NCBI GenBank assembly: GCA_037783415.1
Contig: JAZGTN010000064.1
Coordinates: 4,885,001-4,949,000, forward strand
Reading direction: 5' to 3'
Length of the DNA: 64,000 bases
From: Leptasterias polaris
Lineage: Eukaryota; Echinodermata; Asteroidea; Forcipulatida; Asteriidae
Part shown: positions 11,405 through 23,800 of the stretch, piece after piece
Layout of the letters: each line of letters begins with the position of its first letter
How positions within the stretch are numbered: position 1 is the stretch's first letter
Program-made: the position numbers and the translations under genes
Notes under the pieces: model-generated
Databases searched by the model: none
Told to the model about the DNA's origin: nothing
Seen by the model: only the letters and a program-made list of their open reading frames with translations

Positions 11405-11742
11405 TTTAAAGAGCACTGGATAGCTCTTTATATTATAAAACATTGTTATAATAATAGAACAGCATCCTTTTAAGTAACGTAGTTTTAGAGAAAGAGGTAA
11501 TTTTTCACCCCCAAATTTGAATCTACATGTGAGAAAGGCTTCAGGCATGAAGCCTTCCTCAGGCATCTGTAAGCACACAATTCTATGCAACAAGGGTGTT
11601 TTTTCTTTCATAATTTTCTTGCAACTTCGATGAACAATTGAGCCTAAATTTTCACAGACTTGTTATTTTATGCATATGTTGGGATACACCTAGTGAGGAT
11701 ACTTTTCTTTGACAATTACCAAAAGTGTATCCTGCCTGTATT
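11405..11742 (+). mobile_element. MITE family 1 copy (TTAAAGGCA family), left-truncated
   Basis: Aligns along its length with 26342-26662: shared GAGAAAGGCTTCAGGCATGA, AATTTTCACAGxxTTGTTATTT-type text and a right end GACAATTACCAAAAGTGTA. It contains a hairpin around GGCTTCAGGCATGAAGCC. It has no ORF, consistent with a non-autonomous element. Confidence 0.7.
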
Positions 11743-12109
11743 TTACATAACAAAGTACATGTATGTCTTCATCGCATCGGACAAAGAATGTCACCGTTAC
11801 TAAATACTCCTTTTGTTGACAGTGACTCTCCAACCCTCTATCTGTCTATCAATGAATTTTGATGCACCCGTCTGGTGAAACAGTAATGATGCCAGGTTAA
11901 AAAAAGAACGAAAGGCATGAAAAATATTAATTTAATTTATGCAAAGTCATGTACATTGTAGGATGGCATTAATTAGCAGAGTGGATTATTGGTATTCTTC
12001 GCTTCATCAGTAACCCTTGCTGCTGGAAATCATGTGGGTGCCTGGGGGGGGGGGGATTGAGTAGCTAATATTGATTTTGTTGGAGGTTTTCCCCCCACTT
12101 TTTTGTGTG

Positions 12110-12640
12110 ATGACTCCAATGACTGATTGAGCTTAAATGTTCACAGGTTTGTTATTTCATGTACATGTACATGTATATGTTGGGTCACATCAAGTGTGGA
12201 TGATACTGGTCTTGTCAAGTGTGGATGATACTGGTCTTGTCAAGTGTGGATGATACTGGTCTTGTCAAGTGTGGATGATACTGGTCTTGTCAAGTGTGGA
12301 TGATACTGGTCTTGTCAAGTGGATATTGTCAAGTGTGGATGATACTGGTCTTGTCAAGTGTGGATGATACTGGTCTTGTCAAGTGTGGATGATACTGGTC
12401 TTGTCAAGTGTGGATGATACTGGTCTTGTCAAGTGTGGATGATACTGGTCTTGTCAAGTGTGGATGATACTGGTCTTGTCAAGTGTGGATGATACTGGTC
12501 TTGTCAAGTGTGGATGATACTGGTCTTGTCAAGTGTGGATGATACTGGTCTTGTCAAGTGTGGATGATACTGGTCTTGTCAAGTGTGGATGATACTGGTC
12601 TTTGACAATTATCAATGTGACACATGTGCTTTAAAAGAGA
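12110..12640 (+). mobile_element. MITE family 1 right half with internal minisatellite
   Basis: Flanks are typical of the family: TTGAGCTTAAATGTTCACAG before, and GTCTTTGACAATTATCAA after. Between them one copy of the segment that other family members carry once (AAGTGTGGATACTGG) has expanded into tandem repeats. Confidence 0.7.
12190..12600 (+). repeat. 25-bp minisatellite, about 16 copies
   Basis: The unit is TCAAGTGTGGATGATACTGG followed by TCTTG, nearly perfect throughout. A single short irregular unit lies near 12316-12329 (TCAAGTGGATATTG). The low divergence suggests recent expansion. Confidence 0.95.
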
Positions 12641-14264
12641 CATCAATCTTGAATAATTCTTGGCATGTTACTGTTTGCATAAATGGACTTTCGGTTGATA
12701 AAGGTGACAATTTATTGGAGGGATTGCATGTAAATGTAGGTCATCCAGCTGTGGGTACTTTGTGGACCAATCAGCTCTTCTGATCAGATGGTGGCAATTT
12801 CATCGAGTGCATGTGTGAAGACCAGCTGTGGCAATGCCAAGGAGGCTGTGGACTAGCACTGAAAACAACCCTTCATAATTCCCTAGATCAGCGACAGCAT
12901 TCATTTTCAACTGGTCCTCGTCAGTTTGGGTCTAGGTGGGGTTGTACATTGTACATGTAGAGCGAGTTATTACAAAGTGTCCGATACATTTTCTTTCTTG
13001 AATTGCCAAATGGGCGTAAGTACTACAAAAGAGTGGGCAGAAGCTCACATCTGCCTTGCCTGCTGGTTCCTACAAGGTTTTATTTTGTGTTTATTTTGTA
13101 CCCTAGAAAAGACTTCTTCAGAAAAAGGGGTACAATAACATAGCAAATCATGGCAAGATATAAAAAGCCTCACAAATCACACCCATAAAGTTGGCTGATA
13201 AACCCGTTACAGACAAAATGTCTGTAATTTCCCAGCCATGTCACTTTATTATTATTATTTTTTGTAATCAAATTTTTCCCGGAAAAGTTTCTGGGAAAAG
13301 CAATAAAACAGAAGTAATTGATTTTGTTTTAGACTTGTAGATTGTATGCTGACACGGGAACATTTGAAAATGTCAACTAGGACATTACCTTTCCTAAACC
13401 TTTTACATGAAGTGGAGTGGAAGTATAGGTCAACTTTTCCGTTCTGCTGCCGCCGCCGCCGACGCTGCGAGTATTTTAGTACAAGCCACTTGCAGCTTGT
13501 CACTAGGCTTGTGTGCATGTTTGTATGATGTACATGTACATGTATATCAACCATTATTCCCTGTTCTGACAGGAAACACAAAAGGTACTACTATGCATCC
13601 ATCATGTTAGCAGTTTTTTTCCAATGGTTGTAGAAAAATTCTTAAGTACCTGGCTCACAAAACATTTTGCATGAGGCAGTGAGCATGGACTGTAATTACA
13701 ATGATGTGGGATGGACGTTGTACAGTACATGATAATGTTATAACGCAGAAGCATTCAAACAATCGCGAGAAAAGTTGTAGCTTTCGTTTTGTTTTCATTT
13801 GATGAGAAACTTTCAGACGGTAGAAGTCACCTTTTAAAGAAAACATACTTCAAGCAAAATCACTTTTGGGTCTCCTTCTTCTTCTTGTAATGAAATATTT
13901 GCTGCGTAGTAAACTCTGAGATATCTAAGTGTTGTTGTGGTTTTCTATAAAACCTTGTTTCCTTTGGACTGTCAGTTGCATCGTAAAGGGACCTCTGTGA
14001 TGGTGATAAATACAGTATCTGTAAATTTCTTAGGAAAATAAACTTTTTTGGCTGTCAAGCAGTACATTGTATGTTCATGTATATTAGTATGAACAGTCAA
14101 GTTACAAGTGAAGTAGATTGTTTTCATACAGCCATCTACATGTATGGAAGTTGTCATCCACTCTGCTAATGTGACCCCTTACATGTACATGTACATGTAC
14201 CAAAGAAGTGGCAGATTAGCACATGCTTTGGAGTTTGTATATCGCCACATTTACACTTGTAACT
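12641..14264. other. Non-coding stretch, no gene supported
   Basis: Only short chance frames. It contains ACATGTACATG tracts (for example near 13531 and 14181), common in this kind of genome. Confidence 0.6.
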
Positions 14265-15340
14265 AATAATAATAATAATATTTAAAATTTATATTGCGCC
14301 CCTTACATACAAAATGATCAAAGGCGCAGAGAACACATGTTAAAAAGCACAGAATGGAAGAAAACGACAAAGAAAAAAGACTGATCACCAGGCCAGTGCC
14401 CAAACAAAAGTATGGGGATACGTCTGTCCCGCCAACAGTGAACTAATAGTTACTTATTACATAGGCCTATCCCTGCTGGCATCGGTAATGTTTTGACCTT
14501 TTCAGGAGACAGACGCGCCTCTAACCCTATCTATGCTAAAAATCTAAACTAACTGGCAAGGGTGACCATAGAAGAAAGACACACTAAAAAGCGGCTTTAA
14601 AAAGGTGGGTTTTTATATTACATTTAAAAGAGGTAAGTTTCTGTTCGCTACGTATATGAAACGGTAGCGCATTCCAAAGCTTAGGGGCTGCCACAGAAAA
14701 AGCCCTATCACCAAATGTAGTCAACATTTTACCAGAAGGATAATCCAAGAAAATACCATTATTCCCTGACCTAAGTTGATGTGAAGATACTTTCCGGATG
14801 GAAACAAGATCCTGTAAGTACTTTGGAGAAAGACCATAAAGAGCTTTGAAGGTCAACAAAAGGATTTTAAAATTAATCCTGTACGAAACAGGCAGCCAAT
14901 GTAATTGACGAATTATAGGTGTAATGTGTTCAAACCAGTGTGTGTTAGTAACAATTCTGGCTGCAGCGTTTTGAACCCTTTGTAGTTTAGCTATCTGTGA
15001 CTTGGGCAGACCATACAAAAGGCTATTACAATAATCAAGACGACTGGTCACAAATGCATGAATTAGTTTTAAAAGAGAGTCTTGTGTTAGGAATTGACTA
15101 ATGCGTTTGATGTTGTGAAGATGAAAAAGGCTGCAGAGCAAGCTTTATTGATGTGGGTGTTCATTGTAAGTTCAGAATCAAACCATGACCCCAAATTACG
15201 AACACATGTTGTAGGAAAAACTTTAGCATCACCAGCTATCATGATATTGGAAATATTAATTTTCTTCAACTGCTGCTTTGATCCGATGATCAAAAATTCA
15301 CTCTTAGCATCATTAATTAATGAAGATGAGTCAAGATGAC
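14265..15340 (-). mobile_element. 5'-truncated CR1-like non-LTR retrotransposon, reverse transcriptase C-terminal part
   Basis: Read leftward, the sequence begins LINDAKSEFLIIGSKQQL and continues VRNLGSWFDSELTMNTHI, HLHNIKRISQFLTQDSLL, SRLDYCNSLLYGLP, LQRVQNAAARIV and HWLPVSYRINFKILLL. These are the thumb and connection region typical of CR1/L2-clade reverse transcriptases, just after the catalytic YADD, which is missing through 5' truncation. A single frameshift lies in a TTTTT run near 15127. The coding part ends at 14584. About 300 bases of 3' UTR follow, ending in (TAT)n at 14265-14281. It is a dead relic, typical for such elements. Confidence 0.85.
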
Positions 15341-15555
15341 ATGGTACCCTGTGTCTGCTAAGGAAGATTTTTGGTGCTAAACAGCTTTATGAAGTATGGG
15401 CCATGGTCTAAACCATGGTCTAACTGCATATTACCTTTAAGTAAAAGTTGGCATACAAAAATATATATACTGAACACATTTTAAACAAGAAACTTGGTGC
15501 GCATTATGTTTTTCTTTAAGCAATTTGAAGGATCCCGAAATGTGTTTTTGTTTTT

Positions 15556-15946
15556 CAGTGGTGCACCCAAGAAGGAGGTCGGGGATCGGGCTATAGCCCC
15601 CCTCCAAGGTCGTGCTTTCTTTCTTGTTGACCTTTTCTCTATTTATTGAGAGAAACAAAATGGCAAGGCAAATTGTTACAAAAAGTAACATTCAAATCGA
15701 GTTTGGCACATTCTGAAAGCCTGCTGCTCTTTTCAAGTGTGTCCTTTTTTGCATTCTACTTGAGCCCTCCCCCTGCATCAAGAACCCCCCCCCCTCCTAC
15801 GACCTGCCCCACCCTCCTACGACCTCCCCCACCCTCCTACGACCTCCCCCACCACCATCCACCACCCCCTCCCTATAAACACACAAGATGAAGTCAGAAT
15901 TGATACCTTCCAGCCTCCTCACAAAAATATTATGGGTGCACCACTG
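15556..15946. mobile_element. MITE with CAGTGGTGCACCC ends
   Basis: 13-bp perfect terminal inverted repeats (CAGTGGTGCACCC ... GGGTGCACCACTG) are 391 bp apart. Inside is a roughly 20-bp C-rich minisatellite (CCTCCTACGACC units, 15796-15848). The CAG ends suggest hAT, but I could not identify a clean 8-bp target duplication. Confidence 0.6.
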
Positions 15947-15947
15947 T

Positions 15948-15953
15948 TTTATT
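15948..15953 (-). promoter_or_regulatory. Poly(A) signal AATAAA for the exon at 15994-16152
   Basis: TTTATT on the plus strand. It lies directly outside the end of the MITE at 15946, so the transcript end would fall in the MITE. Confidence 0.3.
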
Positions 15954-15993
15954 TATCAAATACAATTCAAAGAGTTGAAATGAGGGCGTTTGG

Positions 15994-16152
15994 TTAAAAG
16001 CTAGATGCCCATTCGGAGGGCTTGCTCCGGCTTGCTTGTGCTTTTTCTTTAAGAAGACACTGAGCAAATTCGTGCCGATATATTTTCATCTCTCCTTGAG
16101 CATCTTCAGACGGACTGGGGCTGAATTTGTCCGACACAATCAATGCTCTACG
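15994..16152 (-). CDS. Possible terminal exon of an unrecognised minus-strand gene
   Basis: Starting after a CTTCATCAG acceptor, 53 codons run in phase 0 to a TAA: RRALIVSDKFSPSPSEDAQG, EMKIYRHEFAQCLLKEKAQA, SRSKPSEWASSF. An AATAAA on the same strand lies 41 bases after the stop (15948-15953), so stop, short 3' UTR and poly(A) signal are consistent with a last exon. The charged helical composition looks protein-like. I do not recognise the family and saw no upstream exon. It would lie on the opposite strand from the neighbouring genes. Confidence 0.35.
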   Translation of the reverse strand, partial: RRALIVSDKFSPSPSEDAQGEMKIYRHEFAQCLLKEKAQASRSKPSEWASSF

Positions 16153-16398
16153 CTGATGAAGACAAATCCTTCCTGGATGAGAAAGTGAACAAACTTGTAT
16201 TGATACAAATGATATCAAAACACCATCTGGCGTTAGCATTCACTGAGATTTCAATTAACTAAACCAACAGTTTAATGCAGTTTGACATTTCAGTCTGATT
16301 ATTTTGATCGCAGTTTAATGACTCTAGTCACAGTTGATCATGTTGAAAGTCCTCGGATTGTAAACTAATCTTTCAAATTGGCCTCGCATTTTCAGAGC

Positions 16399-16768
16399 TT
16401 AAAGTGAAGGTATATGTTTGATAATCACTCTTAAAATTAAAGGCAATAAAAACTTATTGGTTAGAAGTACAGCAGGTTTCAATAGTATAAAGCATTTTGA
16501 GAAACATTTCACTTCAAAGTAACGTGGTTATGAAAAAAGGTATCAGTTTTTATGCCCCAAAATTAATATCTGAGAAACGTTACTGTCAGATACTTTTCTC
16601 AGATTGTGCATACCTATTAGGGGTTATTCTTCCTGCGTGGACAAATTCTTTTTTTGCGATATCTCCAAAACGCGACCACCTTTTGAAATGAAATTGTTTA
16701 CAGGTTAGTTTTATAAAGGATTAAAACAGTCGAACAGTTTCAAAAACCAAAGGTTTTCTTTGCCTTTA
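16399..16768. mobile_element. MITE family 1, near full length (~370 bp)
   Basis: Left end TTAAAGTGAAGGTATATGTTTG, right end CCAAAGGTTTTCTTTGCCTTTA, which is the inverted partner. The left 60 bases match the short element at 58797-58891 (ATCACTCTTAAAATTAA). Confidence 0.65.
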
Positions 16769-18455
16769 GGTATATGCATCTCTGTGGAGAGAGTTAAGTA
16801 AAGTAAGCTGCTATACACAGCCGCAACTGTTCGCCTTATGCTTATTCACAGTTGATTTGAAAGTGAGGCAGTATGCCCCCCCCCCAGCTATCATTTTCTT
16901 AAGTGTGATGTAGTTCCACTGTAAGCCACGCCTACTTCACAAAGTGGCTCCACTGACTACCAGAAGCCAATGTAGAAGTTGCATTGAGCTATTTTTTCTC
17001 TGATGATTTATGCAAGACAAATTTCTAAATTGGACTAGGCTTTTTACACATTCTTCAACGAAGACTATAAGTTCTTCTTTGAATTAAAAGTTGTTAATCA
17101 AAAGAAATGCTTTTGAATAATGAAGTTAGTGATTTTTGATAAAATTACACACAAACGTATGCCATCTTTCGATTTGGAATTAGTATAAACTTTGGGCGTG
17201 CAGCAGACGCACATTCATTCACCAGATGGTACATTCAGCCCACACAGGATGTTCCACTATTTTACAAACACACCATTACTGTCTTTTGACATATTTTAAA
17301 TATCTTATGTCCTGTTTTCTTGCGTACACAAGGGAGATTCAAGAGATATTTCCATGCAGTGACACACACTCTGGAAGGGCTAAACTCTTAGAGAATCATC
17401 ACAAGTGAGGCCCCATGAACATTCATGGGTGTGTGAGGTCTCTTAGTGGTGGGTTAGGATGATAAGTTTGTTGGCAGAATACCAACATTTTCTCATCAGA
17501 GGATGTTTCCTGTCACGACGAGATTTTGATTTTATCATGGTAGGATTTATAAAGGATGGTACATCAACAGTTTCAGGAAGACTACATTCTGACTGTCAAG
17601 TATGCAAGAGAAATAGCATTATCATAATTTGTGATAACTTTGATCTCCTGTTTTTGAGAAAGCAACCCCCTCCAAACATTACCCATACTTGCTTTCTCTG
17701 ACTGAATTATACCTCCTCTCTCTTTTCACTTGACTACTGCTGTTGTCATTGCCTTTGAGAAAGACTCTGCTTGGGTGGAAACATGAGACCGTTATCCATT
17801 TGTTTGCATTTATAACCGGTTGGTAAGCAGTTCACAAAACAGCTGTTATTATGAACAATTAATATTTATAGTAAGTTAGCTTTTTGATGAATTACGTCAT
17901 CAAGTTATTGTTTTTTATAAAATTTCCTCAAATATAAAAACAAATCAAATTGGTTCAACACGTAGAGTGCTATTCGTGGTGTTGCTGATGAAATGTTTAA
18001 AAAGTCTGGCTCACGCTTCAAGGAAAAGTGGAGTGTAGAATTTACCAGTGTGCAACTTAAATGTTTTGCTGCAAATTTCCACTTCTTTATGATTCACTAA
18101 TTGGGTATGAAGTAGCCTTGAATCTATGCCATGGTTTGAATTTGAAGTTTCCTTCACATTTACACTCTCTGGGATACATTTCAAATCCCTCAAGAAATTC
18201 AGAAGAAGCATTCACAGAAACACATCTTTCAGACTTTTTGCTAATTTCTTGTGAACACAATCTAGAATTTAAGATCTTGAACTTGAAAAACCATCTATAA
18301 GAGAAGCCTCCTAAGACATTACCAAAAAAAGTTCAAGGATGAGAAATTTCAGACTTTTATCGGAATTCAGATCTTTTTATGTCTGCTGGTGAAAAAAAAG
18401 TAGCTGTAATTTTCTTCAGATGGAAAGAAATCATTCTCTTACTTTTTAAAAGTTC
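16769..18455. other. Non-coding stretch, no gene supported
   Basis: Short chance frames only; no credible exon borders. Confidence 0.6.
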
Positions 18456-18730
18456 CTTAAAGGATTTGTACAACATTGGTAAGATTGAAAATGTATGGTA
18501 TAAAGATGGTCATGGTGGAAAAAAACTTCCCTTGAAATACTTTTGCTAGAAATGCTATATTTTTTAAGGAAATGTGTTGAACAGTTAGTCTTTATATATA
18601 ATGGGATTTTTCACTGTTTTCTCATTACTCCGAAGACCGATTTATCTTAAACTTTCGCAGGTTTGTTATTTCATGTACCGGTATATGTTGGGTCACATTA
18701 AGCGTATACTGGTCTTTATACTGGGTTGTC
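18456..18730 (+). mobile_element. MITE family 1, diverged subfamily copy
   Basis: Starts TTAAAGGATTTGTACAACAT and shares GATGGTCATGGTGGAAAA, GGTTTGTTATTTCATGTA and TATGTTGGGTCACATTAAG with the copy at 25891-26170. The right end is degraded. Confidence 0.6.
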
Positions 18731-20449
18731 AAAGTGGAAAATGCCATCATTTCAAAAGAATAGAACATAAAATATAAATATTTCATATCGGGAAATCTTC
18801 AATCTTTTTTCTTTTCTTTTTTACTTTTTACAAATCCTGTATTTTGTCTTTAATGCTGCTCTTTGTGGCATCCTTGGTTTCATCACAAGAACTTTTACAA
18901 TCAATCACGTTCATACCTTTCCAACAGAATTAAGGACTGGAGAGAAGTGATTGAGTGTCAGTGCATTAAAAACACATTAAGTGCACAGTTCCTGCAAATT
19001 AATTTTATGGAGCAAGAGGGAGAGAGAAAGTTGTTTTCAAATGCGGGAAGGAATTGGACGCCTCCGCTTTGGACATTTGTTTTTATTTAGTATTTATCTT
19101 GAACTAATTTGACTCTCTGGTGCTCCACATCCGAGTTTGTTTCTGTATATAGACAGGGTGCTACTGATTTACCCCTGAGTTGTTTTTCGCTCCACTCTTG
19201 TTTTGCTACCTGTCAGTCTATTTTGGACACATCTCGTCCCCAACTCTCTACATCAGAGTTAGTCCCCTCTACCCCCTCCCCCCTTGAGGAACATGTATTC
19301 CTGTATAAGAATTAATGCCTTCCTTTGTTAATCATATGTGACTTGTGATCGTACGTACCTAACCTATTGTTTCCTTGACTTCAGCCCTTACTACGTGACT
19401 AGGGAGGGGGAAGTCAAGTTATTGTTAACTACATGTCCAAAAAGACAGAGCGAGTCTAGACTCTGGCTTTTCAATTCATGATGAGGATTTCCTAATCTCA
19501 AAACGACATTATGAACTCAACTTCTGTTATTATGGAGCTGCAAACATTTCCAATACTTAAAAACTAAGAGTTGTAGTCTAAAAAAAGAAACGTCAAGTTG
19601 CATTCTAGGATTAGTCCGGAGATTCATTGATGATGTTTTTCTCTTTTAAACCAATTCACACAGCAGTGGGAGCTGCGTCTGTACTTATTCAGATTTCTCC
19701 ACTGTTTGAATAGTAGTCATCTGTCAAGTACAGAATTGCTAATGTGTTTATCCTCACCAAATTCTCACTCCGTTTTGGTGACGGCGCCCTCAGGGAGAAC
19801 AGTGTTCACACACTGAAGGTGGCTACCCAGTATAAATGGTTACACATAATAATAAAAGTAATAATAATTAATGTACATGTATTCAGGAAACTTGGCAAAG
19901 ATTGATTAAAGAGGGGCCCCAAGGTCAAACTCAGTTTTATGATGCACTTCCAAATAGAGTTCTCTTGAAAGTGGGGGAAGTTGCAAGTCTCTTTAACTCA
20001 CCTTAAATGGTGTGAAATGCCATTGTATTTAATACTCTTTCAGAGCAGATTTGATGCATGACATCGTCAGACGTAAAAAACAAATGGGTCTATACATTTC
20101 AAAGAGGAGTTTTTGGTCAGTCAAAATGTCAAATTCAGTGCCGTTTTGATTGAATATCATAACAATTCAGAAATTAACTATCAAAATTCTCCATACAAAA
20201 TAGTACAGACCCTATATTGTGACGTTTTTTTTTGTTTTTTTGAAAGATATTTTGCACATGATGGCATTTTACACCGTTGTAACTTGATGTTAGAGACTTC
20301 TCATTTTGTCCAAGTGGGTGGATCACAAAACTGAAATTGATCTTTGAGCCCCGCTCTAAGTGTATATTGGAATATAAACATTTGAAAAGGGTTTTGTAAT
20401 TCTGTCTCCTAGACGTTTGCAGTGAAACTAACCACGAGAAGACCCGCTG
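18731..20449. other. Non-coding stretch upstream of the TSP1 exons
   Basis: No thrombospondin-repeat exon or other coding exon with good borders was found here, although the first visible TSP1 exon at 20692 needs an upstream partner. Confidence 0.5.
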
Positions 20450-20459
20450 TGGTTTCACG

Positions 20460-20545
20460 TTTCGGACAGTATACTCTGCTCATCTTCGATACTCTGCTTC
20501 GTCTTCATGCTCCTGAAGATGAGCAGGGTACACCGTTTGGAATGT
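20460..20545. repeat. Imperfect inverted repeat
   Basis: TTTCGGACAGTATACTCTGC then TCATCTTC on the left, and GAAGATGAGCAGGGTACACC then GTTTGGAA on the right, are imperfect reverse complements of 28 bases around a short centre. Probably a small MITE or remnant. Confidence 0.5.
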
Positions 20546-20691
20546 CAGAGCCATCACTTCTCCCAAAAGAGTTTCATACATGGTTGTTGTAATACCGCAA
20601 GTTTACTACTATAGTTTTTCTTATGATCACACCATGCAAATGCTTCAATCATCTTACAAAATTTCCTCATTTTTTCTTTCACCTTTCTCAG

Positions 20692-20865
20692 TGTGATGTG
20701 CCTTGTAGTGAGGGCAGGCGTCATCGAGACGTGACTTGCATCAATGATGAGCAAGAGGAGCTTGATGAGAGCGAATGCGCTGGTAAGACCAAACCGGCAG
20801 ATCAGGAGACGTGTGATATGGGCCCCTGCATCAGCAACTGGTTTGTCTCAGAGTGGAATGATCTG
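20692..20865 (+). CDS. TSP1 exon 1 (repeat a, C-terminal part, and start of repeat b)
   Basis: 58 codons, phase 0 at both ends. It begins CDVPCSEGRRHRDVTC and ends ETCDMGPCISNWFVSEWNDL. The six-cysteine spacing fits TSP1. The tryptophan part of repeat a must come from an upstream exon that I did not find; WFVSEW opens repeat b. Confidence 0.85.
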
Positions 20866-23800
20866 GTAAGTTGCAATTATCACTTGATATTTTGGGTTTT
20901 TTATACGAACTTAGTCCTTCACTGATGTTTACATAAAGAATAATGTTGGGTTTTTCTATAAAAGAAAAGGTTTTAAAAATGTATCCATCTTCTTGGGGGT
21001 GTAACCAGAGGTGTTTACCAGGCATTTTGAACCTATGTTTGCAATGGTGTACAAAGATGTAGAACAACGACATCCAGCCTAAAATTCAGTCATTTTTCCT
21101 TTTAGCACACCTACATGTATGCTCCTCAACATCCAACGTTCTAAACACACTTGGGGAGACGTTTTTTATTTGTTTTTGTTTTTGTTTGTTCATGTGCTGG
21201 ACCATTTCTTTTTGAATGCTCTTCCACTGAACCTCAGAACCTCTCCAGCTTCAAAACTAACTTGAAAACACACTTGTCCATTTTATGATTTAGGTACCAA
21301 CATTAGCAGAGTTCTTTTTCTATGCGCGGGGAGTGTCTTTCTGACAGATATGGCACACTACAAATGTCCATTAATATTATTATTATCATTATTTTATCGA
21401 AAAATAATAAGTTTATTGCTCTGACACTACTGAATACAGTGTAAATCCGTGCTGGGTGCTTGCTGTTCATGACATTTAGTGGAGAATATACCACTGGCTT
21501 CCATACCCTCCGGAAAAAATGTTCCTTCTACACCCCTGAATTTAACCCACAACCTTCTCCATTCTGCAGCAGATTAATCTCAAGAACACCAAGCTTTCTC
21601 TGGTGACAGGATAGCCCAGTTTGTATAGCTTGTAAATATCAGTCAGTGCTGCTCTGGTCTCCCCCAACCCGTGGGGCCCCTGTCCTCCCGGATAGAAGTA
21701 AAACAAGAAAGAAATAATAAGATGAAACTCAGAATTTATAATGGCTGATTGTTTCCCCCCCAAAACCTGGTTCTCTTTGTCACATATATTTTTTCCCCTT
21801 GAGAAGGATAACTTTATATATATATTTTTTTTCATTTTTGCAAATTGCTTTTCTTTAACAGTGTTCAGCAGAATGTGGCGGAGGACACAAGAGTCGTTAT
21901 GTTGTCTGCTCTACAGAAGGCAGTACAGGACGACTCGTGCAACACTATCACTAAACCAAGAACGTCAAGGACATGCAATAACATGCCCTGTGGCGCAGTG
22001 TGGCTGACGTCGGAATGGAACCAGGTATGAGAACGATGTTTGCCACAGTTTGAAAGTACCGGAGAACAGTCATTGGAAAAATAAACAAAGCTGGACTCAT
22101 AATATTTGTGAAACATTGTGAGAATCAAAAATTGTTAGCTATCCCACAAGCGCAAGTGCAGGCATGAGAATCTTCTGGTTTAAACCGGAATTCCGGTTTT
22201 TTCCCTTTCAAATTTGTGGTCTTCGAGTTCAATGTGAATTTGATATAAAATTTGGGGGGTGAGTTGTTGGGGTATACATTTGGATCTCGCTAATCCCTCT
22301 TCTTGGTCTTATGAGAAATTGTAAGTTTACACGCTTCCGTTCGTAATAAATTGCCGCCCGGCAGCGGCCGGCCCAATATGCGTTGATTTGTTTCTTCCAT
22401 GTGCATGCAGCGCGTTCAATTGATATCTGTAGACTTCTTTCAGTCTTTCCCCACTTCATTCATGGTACGGTTTGACCGTAATACATGTATGTTTACTGTT
22501 GCAGCAAAGGAACATTCGTGGAGACATTGAAAAGTCTACTGACAACAACATACGGTGTTTTGGATGCGCGCGCATCGTTATACTTTTTTTACCAGTCGTC
22601 AGTACGAACCTTCATAGGCTTAAGTGCCGTTTCTTCGATACGTTTAATGTGTTTTACGGCTGGAGATATTTTTACGCATTGAACTATGACCTGGAAGAAA
22701 CTTATAGACAATGAGTGTGCGACACACGTGTGGGGAGATTCGTTAACGTCTGACGTCTCACATTATTTTTCCAAAATGCTATGGTTTATAAACTGTTGGG
22801 ATCTTGGAGATACGAAAAGGTGTTTGAAGAACAAGTTTCAATGGCCAAAGGGGGGCAACACTTAACACAATTATTCACTATAACAGGTAAAAAGACCCCC
22901 CAAAAATCAATTTTTGTAACATTACAAAAGCATGACTGCTCCGTTCATAATCATTTATTTTCGTGGAAGCAAGTTCCGAATATCATTTTATTTTGAGCTT
23001 TTTAAGACAATATACGTCTAGCACTGTTATGATTTCATCTTGTTTATAAGTATTTTCCTCCTATTAACATGTCCTCGATCCCACAAATGGTCCCCAAAAC
23101 GCCAGAGGGATTCACTGAGTGCGACGCTGACGCCTGGGTAAACTTGCCCAAATTCCGGACACGCAAAAATTTGGACTTTGCCCAAAATCCGGACATGCAA
23201 TTTTTAGCGTAAACATTTTTCCGGTTTTTTTATCATCGCATATTCTCATGCCTGGCAAGTGAAACATGGAAAAATGTAGCGCTTCTGCATACCATATGCA
23301 ACGAGGCTGAAGGATGAGTTGCATATGGGATGCAGACGAGCTAAAAACATTTTTGTATTCCACGAGCAGGCATGACATTCTTCGATTTCCGATTGTGTTT
23401 GCCTTCAGAAAAATTTGAAAATAATGTGATTAGATAGCCTGAAAAGTATATTATTGAATAAAGCTGACACCAAGTGTAATTCATATGTGTAATTCACATA
23501 CATAGCTAAGGTATTGCCCTTGTACAATTGTACTTGATGTTCCTACTTTTTTCCAAAGACCAAATATCATGCCTGCATGAGCATGTGGGAAAATGAAATT
23601 ATCCTCAAGCCCTGGTAGGACGCCAGTCTCCATGGCGCTGTCGTGTAAGTAAGCTATGGAGAGTCCAATGGGCCTAAAAGTTCAATATCAGTTATACACA
23701 AGACCAGCTTACAGTGTTCCCTTGTCCCCTCTCTCTATCCCTGTCAGTGTTCTGTAGAGTGTGGTGACGGCAGCCAGACTCGTATGGTGCTCTGCGCCGG

